Shown here piece by piece: positions 33,047 through 42,469 of a stretch of DNA of 55,338 nucleotides. Origin of the DNA: an uncultured Lachnospiraceae bacterium (GTDB lineage: Bacteria > Bacillota > Clostridia > Lachnospirales > Lachnospiraceae). Each line of letters starts with the position of its first letter. The first letter of the stretch is position 1. The stretch spans positions 198,425 to 253,762 of the forward strand of contig CAJTTZ010000004.1 in NCBI GenBank assembly GCA_910579505.1. The letters are read 5' to 3'. The notes below the pieces were generated by a model. It did not search any database. It worked only from the letters and a program-made list of their open reading frames with translations, and was not told where the DNA came from. A program made the translations under genes and the position numbers.

Positions 33047-34126
33047 ATGAAAAATGTGATTCTTGTTGTGGACGACGACAAAACCAACCTGTCGCTTGCC
33101 CAGCGTATTCTCGGCCCCCAGTACCGCATAGCTGCCTCCAATTCCGGGAAAGCGGCTCTCAAATATCTGGAAACCCACCGTCCCGACCTGATCCTTTTAG
33201 ATATCAACATGCCGGAGTTGAACGGTTTCGAAGTGATGGAAAAGATTCACTCTAACGTACATACCGAATCCATTCCCGTGATTTTTCTGACGGCGGACGC
33301 CACGGCTGAAACGGAGATCAAATGCTTTCAGATGGACGCCATGGACTTCGTCACAAAGCCCTTTGTGCCGGACATCCTTTTAAGCCGCGTCAGCAAGACG
33401 ATTGAGCTTGACCAGTACCGTCACAATCTGGAAAACATGGTAAATGACCAGGCGCAGAAAATCATGGAGGGTTCCATGCGGCTCGGACGGATTCAGGAGT
33501 CCGTCATTATCGGCATGGCAAACCTGATCGAGAGCCGGGACGGCAGCACAGGAAAACACGTTAAAAATACGCAGACTTATGTCAGAATGATCGCAACCGA
33601 ACTGCTGTCGAAAGGACTTTTCACAGAGGAGCTCACCCCTGCTTATATCGAAGATCTCTGCAAGGCGGCGCCTCTGCACGACGTGGGAAAGATCAAAATC
33701 CCGGACGCTATTTTGCAAAAGCCCGGCAGACTGACCGCGGAAGAATTTGAGACTATGAAGCTGCACACGACCCACAGCCCCCAGATCATCCAGACCATCA
33801 TCGGCGATATCGAGGATGAGCACTATGTGCGGCTTGTGGAGGACATCGCCCTTTACCATCACGAAAGATGGGACGGCACGGGATATCCGTCCGGGCTCAC
33901 CGAAACCAACATCCCTCTCTCGGCGCGGATTATGGCAGTGGCTGACGTGTTCGACGCACTCTACGAAGAGCGGTGCTACAAGCCGCCCGTCCGCCCCATT
34001 GAACGGATCATGCAGATCATGTCTGAAGGCAGGGGCACACAGTTCGACCCGGTGATTCTGGACGTATTTATGGACATGCTTCCGCAGCTGAAGGAGATGC
34101 TTCATATTTCAGACAGTGCCACATGA
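33047..34126 (+). CDS. Response regulator with HD-GYP output domain
   Basis: The 359-residue protein joins a receiver domain (VVDDD at the N-terminus, phospho-acceptor Asp52 in LLDINMPELNG, Lys104 in TKPF) to an HD-GYP domain. The latter has the HD pair at His211-Asp212 (LHDVGKIKIP), HHERWDGTGYPSG with GYP at 279-281 and ADVFDAL. HD-GYP domains hydrolyse c-di-GMP or related cyclic dinucleotides. The conserved HHE and GYP motifs suggest an active enzyme controlled by phosphorylation, presumably from the two hybrid kinases that follow. AAGGGAG lies 8 bases before the ATG. With the EAL protein across the divergent promoter, c-di-GMP degradation is a theme of this region. Confidence 0.94.
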   Translation: MKNVILVVDDDKTNLSLAQRILGPQYRIAASNSGKAALKYLETHRPDLILLDINMPELNGFEVMEKIHSNVHTESIPVIFLTADATAETEIKCFQMDAMDFVTKPFVPDILLSRVSKTIELDQYRHNLENMVNDQAQKIMEGSMRLGRIQESVIIGMANLIESRDGSTGKHVKNTQTYVRMIATELLSKGLFTEELTPAYIEDLCKAAPLHDVGKIKIPDAILQKPGRLTAEEFETMKLHTTHSPQIIQTIIGDIEDEHYVRLVEDIALYHHERWDGTGYPSGLTETNIPLSARIMAVADVFDALYEERCYKPPVRPIERIMQIMSEGRGTQFDPVILDVFMDMLPQLKEMLHISDSAT

Positions 34127-34141
34127 CGAGAATGTCACCTG

Positions 34142-34159
34142 TATGACACAAACGTCATA
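34142..34159. promoter_or_regulatory. Inverted repeat between response regulator and kinase genes
   Basis: TATGAC-ACAAAC-GTCATA is an exact 6-base inverted repeat, surrounded by further GTCA/TGAC words, in the 68-base gap between the two genes. It may be a regulator site or a weak mRNA hairpin; no terminator features are present. Confidence 0.3.
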
Positions 34160-34194
34160 TGTTGTCATTTCTCACAAGATTCATTTAAGGAGCG

Positions 34195-37023
34195 TTGACT
34201 GATTTGGATAATACACAGTTAAAAACGGAACGAACGGAGAGACGGCTGGAGCGCATCGTGCTCATTGTCTTAAGTCTCTACACGGCGGCGTCATTTGCCA
34301 CAGGGCTGCTCTCCGGCTGGAGCATCTATATCAGGGAGCTGCTTTTTCTCCCGACGGTTTCCAGCTGGTTTATCTATTTTCGGGAATACTGGGACCATCC
34401 CCGCCGGGCAGTTTTCATCTGCATCTCGTGCTGGGCTGAATTCATCCTCTACGCCCTGTTTACAGACAGCTTTTCCGCCATGCTTGTCACCATGGCGGGC
34501 GTTATCGTCCTGCTCAGCATCTTCAACACACAGCAGATTCTCTATCCCGGGCTTGTCGTCCCCTTTTTCCTCTTTTTATACCACGGCTTTATCGCGAGAA
34601 CCATCGCCATTACCGGCCCCCGCAGCGCACTCAGACTCTGCATCCAGTTTCTCTCCATCTATATGGTTACCGGGGTCATCTGGATTATCCAGAAAAACAG
34701 ACAGGCGGCAAGCGAACTTCTGATTGAAAATATCCGTGAGCTGGAAATTGCCAAGCGCAGCAAGGACGACTTCCTCGTCAATGTCTCCCATGAAATCCGC
34801 ACGCCAATCAACGCGGTATGCGGCATGAGCGAGGCTATCTTGCGTGAGGATCTGCCCACAGACGTACGTCGGGATGTGTTGGATATACAGACCGCCGGGA
34901 GAAACCTCCTCTCCACAGTCAGCAATATTCTCGACTTCTCGGAATTGGAGACAGGGAAGCTTACGCTTGCACAGGAGAGCTACAACATAACCTCCACCAT
35001 CACCGACATCATCAACATGGCGCTGACCATGGACAACGTCAGGCGGCTGGAACTGATCGTGGACTGTGACGCGAACCTGCCAAGTAACCTATTGGGCGAT
35101 GAGCAGAAACTCCGGCGCATAGTTATGAATCTGCTTGGAAACGCCATTAAATTCACGAAGGATGGCGGCGTGATCCTGCGCATCACAAGCAGGAAAGAGG
35201 AATACGGCATCAATCTGTTAGTCAGCGTCCGGGATTCCGGCATTGGCATCAAACGCGCCGATATGGAGAAAATTTTCACAAGCTTTAGTCAGGTCAACTC
35301 CAAACGGAACAGGGAAGCGGGAGGCGTAGGCCTGGGGCTCGCCATCACGCAGGCGCTGGTTTCCAGCATGGGCGGTTTTATGACGGTGGAAAGCGAACCC
35401 GGCACCGGCAGTGAATTTCAGTTCACAGTTCCCCAGAAGGTTCTGGACGAAACGCCCATCGTCTCTATCAGGGACAAAAGCAGTCTCTTCGCGGCATGCT
35501 ACATCAATCTGGATAAATACGATTACACAGTGGTCCGGGAAGGCTATGAAAACTGCATCCAGCACATTGTCAGCCAGTTCGGTTTTCCTTTCCGCGTCTG
35601 CCGCAATCTCCCCGAACTGAAACGCCGCATGGAACACGAGGCTTACACCCACATCTTTATCGGCTGGGAAGAATATGTCGAGGACCGCAGTTTCTTTGAC
35701 AAACTCTGCGGGGAGAGAAATGTGGTCCTTCTTCTGGACTACGACCAGGAACTTCCGGTGCCGGGAAATATGCTGCGTATTTACAAGCCCTTCACGGTAC
35801 TGTCCATCGCAGCCGTCTTTAACGGTCAGAAAGTTCTCTGCGGGGAGGATCAGCGCGTCGGTTTACATAATAGATTTATCGCACCGCAGGCCCATGTACT
35901 TATCGTGGATGACAATGCCATGAACCTGAAAGTTATGGCGAGACTTCTTCTGCCCTACAAACTCAAGGTCACCATGGCAGGAAGCGGGCCGGAGGCTTTG
36001 GAAAAACTGAACACGCCCAATTTTGACTGTGTCTTCCTCGACCATATGATGCCGGAAATGGACGGCGTGGATACGCTGCATAAAATCCGCCAGAAACCCG
36101 GCGTATATTATCAGTCCCTTCCCATTATCGCCTTTACCGCCAATGCCATCGGCGGCGCGAGAGAGATGTTTCTGTCGGAAGGTTTCAACGACTTTATCGC
36201 CAAACCTATCGAGTTGAGCGTGTTAGAACGCATCCTGCGCCGCTATATCCCCGCACAGATGCAGATTCCCGTGGAGGAGGGCGAAACCGTCCAAACGCCG
36301 CAGGCGTTTGAGAATACCGCTGTAACTGCAGCTGCTCCGGTAGGACAAAAGACGGCAGCTCCGATGGCCGAAAGCGGTCAGGCTGCGGCAGCAGAGCGGG
36401 ACGATGTTTCAAGAGGACGCCTCCACCTGACAAGAGCGGGCGTAGACGTGGAGCAGGCCCTCGCCTACTGCGGGGACGAAGACGGTTTCCGGGAGATTAT
36501 CGCCATCTTCCACGCGGAGGGCGAGAAGCGCCGGGAGAATCTCTCCCGCTACTTTGCTAAGCAGGACTGGAAAAACTACGTGATCTGCGTCCATGCCCTG
36601 AAGAGCAACGCCAAGGGCGTCGGGGCGGGAGAACTTTCGGAGCTTTCAAGGAAGCTGGAAATGGCAGGCAAAGAAAACCGAATCGAGTATATACTGGAGC
36701 ACCATGAGGCGATGATGGCAAACCACGACCGCCTTATGAACGCGCTTAACGGAAATGCTTTTGTCTATCCGCATGCGAAAAACCCGGAATCCGATACTCC
36801 CACCGGCGCGGTAGATAAGGCATCTCTTGAAAATCTTCTTGCACAGATCAGGGAAAAACTGTCCTCCTTTGAGAACGAGGGGCTCTCGGAGCTTCTGGAC
36901 CGGCTCGCGCAGTGCAGCCATGAAGGCGCCTCCCTCGCCGGACTTGCAGACAGACTGCGGGAGCTGACGCAGGATTTTGATTTTCTCGGCGCATCCGAGG
37001 TTCTGGAAAGGATGGGGAAGTAA
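34195..37023 (+). CDS. Hybrid sensor histidine kinase with receiver and Hpt domains
   Basis: A 942-residue protein: about six N-terminal membrane spans (residues 20-165), a short coiled linker, HisKA with phospho-His near 199 (VNVSHEIRTPINAV), HATPase (NLLGNAIKF, DSGIGI, GLGLAI), a degenerate receiver-like segment (about 430-545), a true receiver with Asp near 616 (FLDHMMPEMDG) and an Hpt domain with His near 800 (VHALKSNAKG). It forms a complete intramolecular phosphorelay that can pass phosphate to the HD-GYP regulator encoded upstream. The input signal is unknown, with no outer loop of size. The start is TTG; AAGGAG is 2 bases from the TTG at 34195 and 11 bases from one at 34204, so the exact start is uncertain. 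Confidence 0.92.
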   Translation: MTDLDNTQLKTERTERRLERIVLIVLSLYTAASFATGLLSGWSIYIRELLFLPTVSSWFIYFREYWDHPRRAVFICISCWAEFILYALFTDSFSAMLVTMAGVIVLLSIFNTQQILYPGLVVPFFLFLYHGFIARTIAITGPRSALRLCIQFLSIYMVTGVIWIIQKNRQAASELLIENIRELEIAKRSKDDFLVNVSHEIRTPINAVCGMSEAILREDLPTDVRRDVLDIQTAGRNLLSTVSNILDFSELETGKLTLAQESYNITSTITDIINMALTMDNVRRLELIVDCDANLPSNLLGDEQKLRRIVMNLLGNAIKFTKDGGVILRITSRKEEYGINLLVSVRDSGIGIKRADMEKIFTSFSQVNSKRNREAGGVGLGLAITQALVSSMGGFMTVESEPGTGSEFQFTVPQKVLDETPIVSIRDKSSLFAACYINLDKYDYTVVREGYENCIQHIVSQFGFPFRVCRNLPELKRRMEHEAYTHIFIGWEEYVEDRSFFDKLCGERNVVLLLDYDQELPVPGNMLRIYKPFTVLSIAAVFNGQKVLCGEDQRVGLHNRFIAPQAHVLIVDDNAMNLKVMARLLLPYKLKVTMAGSGPEALEKLNTPNFDCVFLDHMMPEMDGVDTLHKIRQKPGVYYQSLPIIAFTANAIGGAREMFLSEGFNDFIAKPIELSVLERILRRYIPAQMQIPVEEGETVQTPQAFENTAVTAAAPVGQKTAAPMAESGQAAAAERDDVSRGRLHLTRAGVDVEQALAYCGDEDGFREIIAIFHAEGEKRRENLSRYFAKQDWKNYVICVHALKSNAKGVGAGELSELSRKLEMAGKENRIEYILEHHEAMMANHDRLMNALNGNAFVYPHAKNPESDTPTGAVDKASLENLLAQIREKLSSFENEGLSELLDRLAQCSHEGASLAGLADRLRELTQDFDFLGASEVLERMGK

Positions 37024-37026
37024 CGT

Positions 37027-39723
37027 ATGAAGAAAAAAATACAGCGGTTTATGAGAAATCTTTTCCCGGGACAGCTTGATTTTAAGGAGCGGATCAACCG
37101 CATGGTCATGCTTCTGGTGTTCGCCTCCTCCGTGATCGGCATCATACTTGTCCTCCCGGGCGCCGACCTGAAAGTTTTATATTCTCTTGTGCCCATATGC
37201 GTTCTCTCCGGCATTTCCATACGAATGACCCTCTCCCAGGGCGACAGCAAAAAAGCATCCCGGCTTCTTGTCATCGGCACCAATGTGGGATTCTTTCCCA
37301 TGCTCTTTATCAACAGCGGCGGCACCGAGAGCGGCATGCCCGTCTGGTTTGTGCTGGGACTTGTCTATATTTTCCTCTTGTTTGAGGGGCGGGATTTCTG
37401 GATAGCCATGACGCTCTCCCTCCTCTCCTTTCTGGGAACTTATCTGCTGTGTTACCACCGTCCGTATCTGGTGCCGAAATCGACCCGGTTCTACAGCTTT
37501 TCGGACTCCTTTGTCGCGCTTGTCTGTGTCAGTCTGTTTATCGGCATTATTTTGAAAATACAGAGCAAAACCTACGAGCAGGAAAAGCAGGCCGCGGAAG
37601 CCCAGAAGAAAGAGGTGGAGCGGATTGCCCGTTCAAAGGACGCGTTCTTCGCCAACATGAGCCACGAAATCCGCACGCCCATCAATACGATCATCGGATT
37701 AAATGAAATGATTCTCAGAGAGGATATCTCCGACGAGATTGCGGAGAACGCCATCAACATCCAAAATGCCAGCAAAATGCTGCTCACAACGATAAACGAT
37801 ATCCTTGATCTCTCGAAACTGGAATCCGGCAAAATGGATATCGTGCCGACACAGTATGAGATCAGTTCCATGTTCAGCGACCTGGTCAATCTGATCTGGA
37901 TTCGCGCACACCAGAAAAACCTGGAATTTAAGGTTGACATTGACCCGGAAATCCCTTCCATGCTCTACGGCGACGAGGTGCGGATCAAACAGGTGGTCAC
38001 CAATATGTTGACTAATGCAGTCAAATACACATCCTCCGGTTCTGTCACCCTTTCGGCAAAAGGGGAACGCGTCGCCGCGGACCAGATCCTCCTGCGCATC
38101 TCCGTGCAGGATACCGGCATGGGAATCCGCAAGGAAAGCCTGGACGACCTTTTCAATTCCTTCAAGCGGGTGGACGAGTCGGACAACCGCAACATAGAAG
38201 GAACCGGGCTCGGTCTTAACATATCCAGGCAGCTTATGGAAATGATGGGCGGCAAGATCAGCGTAGACAGCGTCTATCACCAGGGTTCCACCTTCACCGT
38301 GGAAGTGAAGCAGCGCATCGTCAACGTGCGCCCTATCGGCGTCATCAACTTCGCCGCCCAGAAACAGCTGGGCCACCGTTGCGTCTACCGCCAAAGTTTT
38401 ATCGCGCCGGACGCCCGCATTCTGGTGGTGGACGACAATTCCATGAATCTGATGGTGGTTGTAAAGCTCCTGCGCGATACCCGCATAAAAGTAGATACGG
38501 CGGAGAGCGGCAAAGAAGCCCTGCAGAAAACGGCAGAAAATGCATACCACGTCATTCTCATGGACCATATGATGCCGGAAATGGACGGCGCTGCCACCCT
38601 GCGCGCCGTGCGCAGCCAGACAAAAGGCTTCTGCCAGAAAACACCTGTGATCGCCCTGACCGCCAACGTCATGTCGGACGCGGAACAGGTCTATCGGAAC
38701 ATGGGCTTCGACGGCTATCTAGCAAAACCCATAAACGCACCCCTTCTGGAGGCCGGGCTGCTCAAATATCTGCCGCCCACGCTGATCGAGTATATGGCAC
38801 AGGATGACGACGACAGGACAGACGATATGGAAGGGTTGAACCAGATAAGCAGCGCGCGCAAGCGCAAAATCGCAATCACGGCGGACTGTATCTGCGACCT
38901 TCCGAAAGATCTTTTGGAGCGTTTCCACATCCGCCTGATGTACTGCTATGTCCATACCGGCGAAGGACGTTTCTGCGACCTCTTCGAGATTTCCTCCGAC
39001 AGCCTGCTTACCTATCTGCAGAAGGACGGAAACCACTCCCACTCTTCCACGGCGGACCCGTCCGAGTACGAATATTTCTTTGCGGAGACATTGAAGGAGG
39101 CAGAGCATGTGATCCATATCACAGCCACCACTGACTTAAGCGGCGCGTATCCGAACGCCACACAGGCGGCAAAGACCTTTGATAACGTCACCGTGATCGA
39201 CTCCGCCCATATCAGCAGCGGGCACGGACTCATGGTGCTCTGTGCCGCTTACCTTGCCGAGGAAGGCCACAGCGTGGACGAAATCTGTGAAGCGCTGGAC
39301 GAATACCGCGAGCGGGTTTTCTCCAATTTCCTTGTGCCAAGCACCGCCACCCTCTACCGCAACGGCAAGGTAAGCGGCGCGGTCCACAGACTTTGCACCG
39401 TGCTGAACCTCCACCCGGTTCTGTCAATGTCCAGAAACAAATTAAAGCTATGGTGTATCGAATCCGGCAATATGCACCGGGTAATCAGACTGTATATCAA
39501 GAAGCTTTTTAAACGCGCGAGGCAGATTGATACCCGCGTCCTCTTCGTCACTTACGCGGGTTGCAGCGTAAAACAGATTGACGAGATTGTTGAGCTTGTA
39601 GAAAAATATATCCACTTTGACCAGGTAATTCTCCAGAAGGCGTCCGCCACCGTGTCAAGCAACTGCGGCGTGGGGACGTTCGGGCTGATGTTTGTGAGAA
39701 AAGAGAGACAGCAGGAGTCGTGA
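37027..39723 (+). CDS. Hybrid histidine kinase - receiver - DegV domain fusion
   Basis: This 898-residue protein has about six N-terminal membrane spans (25-175), HisKA with His213 (ANMSHEIRTPIN), HATPase (NMLTNAVKY, DTGMGI, GLGLNI), a receiver with Asp513 (MDHMMPEMDG), and then from about residue 613 to 893 a complete DegV domain. DegV landmarks are IAITADCICDLPKDL, SHSSTADPSEYEYFF, TATTDLSGAYPNATQAA, VIDSAHISSGHG and RNGKVSGAVHRL with NLHPVL. Free DegV/FakB proteins bind a fatty acid. Fusion to a kinase-receiver is unusual and suggests that lipid binding modulates signalling. The ATG follows the previous stop by 3 bases, so the genes are coupled. It lacks an Hpt domain. Confidence 0.92.
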   Translation: MKKKIQRFMRNLFPGQLDFKERINRMVMLLVFASSVIGIILVLPGADLKVLYSLVPICVLSGISIRMTLSQGDSKKASRLLVIGTNVGFFPMLFINSGGTESGMPVWFVLGLVYIFLLFEGRDFWIAMTLSLLSFLGTYLLCYHRPYLVPKSTRFYSFSDSFVALVCVSLFIGIILKIQSKTYEQEKQAAEAQKKEVERIARSKDAFFANMSHEIRTPINTIIGLNEMILREDISDEIAENAINIQNASKMLLTTINDILDLSKLESGKMDIVPTQYEISSMFSDLVNLIWIRAHQKNLEFKVDIDPEIPSMLYGDEVRIKQVVTNMLTNAVKYTSSGSVTLSAKGERVAADQILLRISVQDTGMGIRKESLDDLFNSFKRVDESDNRNIEGTGLGLNISRQLMEMMGGKISVDSVYHQGSTFTVEVKQRIVNVRPIGVINFAAQKQLGHRCVYRQSFIAPDARILVVDDNSMNLMVVVKLLRDTRIKVDTAESGKEALQKTAENAYHVILMDHMMPEMDGAATLRAVRSQTKGFCQKTPVIALTANVMSDAEQVYRNMGFDGYLAKPINAPLLEAGLLKYLPPTLIEYMAQDDDDRTDDMEGLNQISSARKRKIAITADCICDLPKDLLERFHIRLMYCYVHTGEGRFCDLFEISSDSLLTYLQKDGNHSHSSTADPSEYEYFFAETLKEAEHVIHITATTDLSGAYPNATQAAKTFDNVTVIDSAHISSGHGLMVLCAAYLAEEGHSVDEICEALDEYRERVFSNFLVPSTATLYRNGKVSGAVHRLCTVLNLHPVLSMSRNKLKLWCIESGNMHRVIRLYIKKLFKRARQIDTRVLFVTYAGCSVKQIDEIVELVEKYIHFDQVILQKASATVSSNCGVGTFGLMFVRKERQQES

Positions 39724-39734
39724 AGGGCTCCTGC

Positions 39735-39814
39735 GTGAGACGGAGTTGCGAAGCAACTCCTAGAACTTCTTCGCGAAACAGCCTTTGCTGTGAGCGATTA
39801 GAAGTTCTTCTCAC
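39735..39814. repeat. Multi-stem palindromic element, copy 1
   Basis: GTGAGA (39735-39740) pairs with TCTCAC (39809-39814). Inside are the hairpin GGAGTTGC-GAA-GCAACTCC (39742-39760) and the stem AGAACTTCT (39762-39770) with AGAAGTTCT (39800-39808), which itself encloses ACAGC/GCTGT. The element ends one base from the stop codon of the leftward Rpn-type gene. A second copy with the same conserved stems but different inner hairpins lies at 52641-52742. Confidence 0.8.
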
Positions 39815-39815
39815 A

Positions 39816-40727
39816 CTATTTCCAGTACCGTTCTGTTTTCTCCTCCGCCTCCGTCTGCGAAAGGGCATATTTCTCTGCAAGCTTATCTATGACAAACACT
39901 TTCGCCTGCCCGGTTTCCTGCAATACTTCAACAGTGCAGCGAATCCCTTCTTCCCTGCCTTCCCAACGGAGTGACCTCTCATACTTTTCCACATCAAATT
40001 CTTCCAATATCGAACCAAGAACCTGCGACCGTTTTCTTCTCAAAACATCCTCCAATATCCCGTTTTCGATACAGTAATCCACCGCCTCGGAAAACGCCTC
40101 TTTTTTATTGACACGCCCCACTGTAAACTCCCGCAGCACATTCACAAACGCGGAGTATTCCCCCAATTTCCTGCACTTTTCCAGCAGTTCCTGATTATGT
40201 CCATAATTGATATCATACATATGGACAATCAGTTCTACGTCAGACTCCTGCCGCTTATCCATAAACGCATCTGAGAGCCTGAGAATCTGCCTCTCCAGCA
40301 CCCCTCTTTGTCCGTTATAAAATACCACGCATTTTGGCGTCGGCAACACAATCATTTCTGTACTGTAAAGACTTGCACGTGCCCTTTCAATAATCATCTG
40401 ATACTCCTGCGCCAGATAGATCAAAAACCGCACTGGAAGGTTCGGGCTGTAAGTGCTCTGGTGCTCATACATATTCAATGTGCCCGCAAACACAAAAGCC
40501 AGATCGTTTTTCATTACCACATAAACTGCGCTTTCGATCGTCACGATTTCAAGCTGTGAAGCATCCTCATAACTCGTCCCGTTTAACGCGTTATACAACT
40601 GCAAAAGCGCCTCCCGGTCTTCCTCAAATAAAAACCGAAACAGCCTGTCCTTTACATTCCGCTGTCCCTTCTCCCTGCGCACAAATCTCCAAAATCCCTG
40701 CTGGTTTCCTGCAAATCTTTTTGTCAT
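39816..40727 (-). CDS. Rpn-type (YhgA-like, PD-(D/E)XK) recombination-promoting nuclease/putative transposase family protein
   Basis: The 303-residue protein resembles the Rpn/transposase-31-like family common in multiple copies in Lachnospiraceae. It has NVKDRLFRFLFEEDREALLQLYNALNGTSY at the N-terminus, a nuclease core with an acidic residue pattern around LAFVFAGTLNMYEHQSTYSPN, then YLAQEYQMI, VVFYNGQRG and a C-terminal helical region with GREEGI. The family is regarded as PD-(D/E)XK nucleases that promote RecA-independent recombination; activity here is inferred. The ATG at 40727 has AAGGAG 5 bases upstream; in-frame codons to 40862 upstream are unsupported. A consensus promoter precedes it and the palindromic element directly follows the stop. 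Confidence 0.82.
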   Translation of the reverse strand: MTKRFAGNQQGFWRFVRREKGQRNVKDRLFRFLFEEDREALLQLYNALNGTSYEDASQLEIVTIESAVYVVMKNDLAFVFAGTLNMYEHQSTYSPNLPVRFLIYLAQEYQMIIERARASLYSTEMIVLPTPKCVVFYNGQRGVLERQILRLSDAFMDKRQESDVELIVHMYDINYGHNQELLEKCRKLGEYSAFVNVLREFTVGRVNKKEAFSEAVDYCIENGILEDVLRRKRSQVLGSILEEFDVEKYERSLRWEGREEGIRCTVEVLQETGQAKVFVIDKLAEKYALSQTEAEEKTERYWK

Positions 40728-40889
40728 GCTTTCTCCTTCCTGTGCTCTGGCAGAAAAGAAGGCATGTCCCTTAAAGATGCACGTTCCAGTTTCTGCCGTA
40801 TTTTCAATTGTCAGTATAAAAGAAAAATCCGACAGAAACTGTCCTGAACGTGCGAACCGCACATCTGTTAGAATTTCTCTGATGCTCCT

Positions 40890-40918
40890 ATTGTATAGAA
40901 GTCATGTCCCAATGTCAA
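40890..40918 (-). promoter_or_regulatory. Consensus sigma-A promoter of the Rpn-type gene
   Basis: Minus-strand TTGACA (40913-40918), exactly 17 bases, then TACAAT (40890-40895). It gives a leader of about 155 bases before the ATG at 40727, longer than needed. Confidence 0.75.
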
Positions 40919-40958
40919 TAGATTTTTTGAACGAAATACCGTTTACTTGAGGTGTTCC

Positions 40959-42386
40959 CTATTTTATCAGCCCCAGACAAGTCTCCAGCGCACTCTCCCC
41001 CTCGGGGCTCACAAAATCCGGCTCTGTCCCGTGCTCCTCGCTCCCGCTTCCGTCCGCCGTCACCCCATACATGGGGCTGTACTGTACCACGAGTCCGCTG
41101 TTTGGCAAAATGAGGTAAGCCGGATCCGTACCGATCCCGTCCCCGCTCGTCTTCCTGCCAACCAGCGTGGCAAAACCGCTCGCCTTGGAAAACATTGCCG
41201 CATACTCGGAGGAAGAATAGTTGTTCTCGCTCACCAGCAGCCATATCTTCCCGTCAAATCCGGCTCCCGAAGGTTTCACCGTATAGTCCTCCCGCCAAAA
41301 CCAGTCGCAGTCCGCGGCGTCCTCCGGATTCAGCTCGGGCATCGGGGGAAGTTCGCTGACCGGCTGATACAGCCCGGACGCGACACCCTTCTTTATCCGA
41401 AGGAAAGTTTCATTGTTCTCCCCGCCCTTAAAAAGCTGATATCCCGGCACCGTCAGCGTTTCCTTTGTCAGTGGCGCTGCCACCAGCTCATCAAAATACC
41501 GCATACTGCCGCCTAAATTATTGGTGATATCAATGATTAGATTTTCATAATCCTTAACTTCCTCATAAAAGGGCAGCAATATTTCACGGTCAGTCTCCAT
41601 CTGTTCATAATCAAATATGTCGATGAAAACATAGGCGGTCTTTCCGGGCTCCAGAATCTTCGTCTCCACATTTACCGGCATCGCCTCCTCCACCGCGGCG
41701 GTTTCTCCGGCTGCCTCTGTAGATTCTCCCCGCGCGCCGCCGTTTTCCTCGGCACGCTTCTCTTCCATCCTGCAGTCTATTTCCTGATAATACTTTGTCA
41801 TGGAAGCATATGTCCTATGAGAAACGGGATTATCCAGCGTACTGAGATACGGCTCCATCCGCTCCCGCTCTTCTCCTCCCGACTTTTCAACATATTCACG
41901 TTTGTCCGCAAGTTCACTCTCGTAGCGCCGTCCCCAGAGCGCCAGATGTCCCGTGTAGGAAAATGTCCCGACAAAATCCTTTAACACATAGAAAAAGGCA
42001 TCGTCATTCTCACACTGTTCCACCTTTGACCGATACTCTGTTTCCAGTGCATCCAGATCCGCCCCGACCTGCCGCGCAGCCAGCTTCACATAGGGGTAAT
42101 TTTCCTGCAAGCCCTTGCACAGGCTCTCAAAGTCTGCCAACCGCTGTTCTCTGGAGAGACCGCCCATCCAGTTTTTCTGTTCGTCCGTCATCTCCGAAAG
42201 AACCTGCTCTCTGAGGGCTTCTTCGTTCTGCGTGCCTGTCGTCTCTTGTAAATCCTGCACGCTCTGAATGTCCGTGGTTTCCCGCGCACCGGCATTTCTT
42301 CCATCCGTCCCACATGCCGCCACCGCCACGCTTACTCCGAGGCAGATGCCGCCAAGCCACATTCTTTTTTCTCTGATACGTGGCAA
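40959..42386 (-). CDS. S41-family peptidase lipoprotein
   Basis: The 475-residue protein begins with a lipoprotein signal (PRIREKRMWLGGICLGVSVAVAAC, lipobox VAAC) and contains a C-terminal S41 (tail-specific protease-like) domain: LIIDITNNLGGSMRYF, LVSENNYSSSEYAAMF with the probable nucleophile Ser, GRKTSGDGIGTD and EEHGTEPDFV. It has no clear PDZ domain. I choose the TTG at 42386, because AAGGG lies about 6 bases upstream and it keeps the basic n-region; the ATG at 42362 would start inside the hydrophobic stretch. It follows the kinase gene and may be regulated by, or report to, that two-component system. Confidence 0.85.
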   Translation of the reverse strand: MPRIREKRMWLGGICLGVSVAVAACGTDGRNAGARETTDIQSVQDLQETTGTQNEEALREQVLSEMTDEQKNWMGGLSREQRLADFESLCKGLQENYPYVKLAARQVGADLDALETEYRSKVEQCENDDAFFYVLKDFVGTFSYTGHLALWGRRYESELADKREYVEKSGGEERERMEPYLSTLDNPVSHRTYASMTKYYQEIDCRMEEKRAEENGGARGESTEAAGETAAVEEAMPVNVETKILEPGKTAYVFIDIFDYEQMETDREILLPFYEEVKDYENLIIDITNNLGGSMRYFDELVAAPLTKETLTVPGYQLFKGGENNETFLRIKKGVASGLYQPVSELPPMPELNPEDAADCDWFWREDYTVKPSGAGFDGKIWLLVSENNYSSSEYAAMFSKASGFATLVGRKTSGDGIGTDPAYLILPNSGLVVQYSPMYGVTADGSGSEEHGTEPDFVSPEGESALETCLGLIK

Positions 42387-42469
42387 CTCTTTCCCTTCGT
42401 CTCCTCCATGCCATACTTTCCCGTGTACACGGCTGCCCGGTTGCCGCGCAGCCGCCCAAGTCCTCTTTC

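Noticed and set aside
37699..38568. 289-codon leftward frame within the DegV-fusion kinase gene
   Set aside because: Antisense to the kinase and receiver core; no independent evidence.
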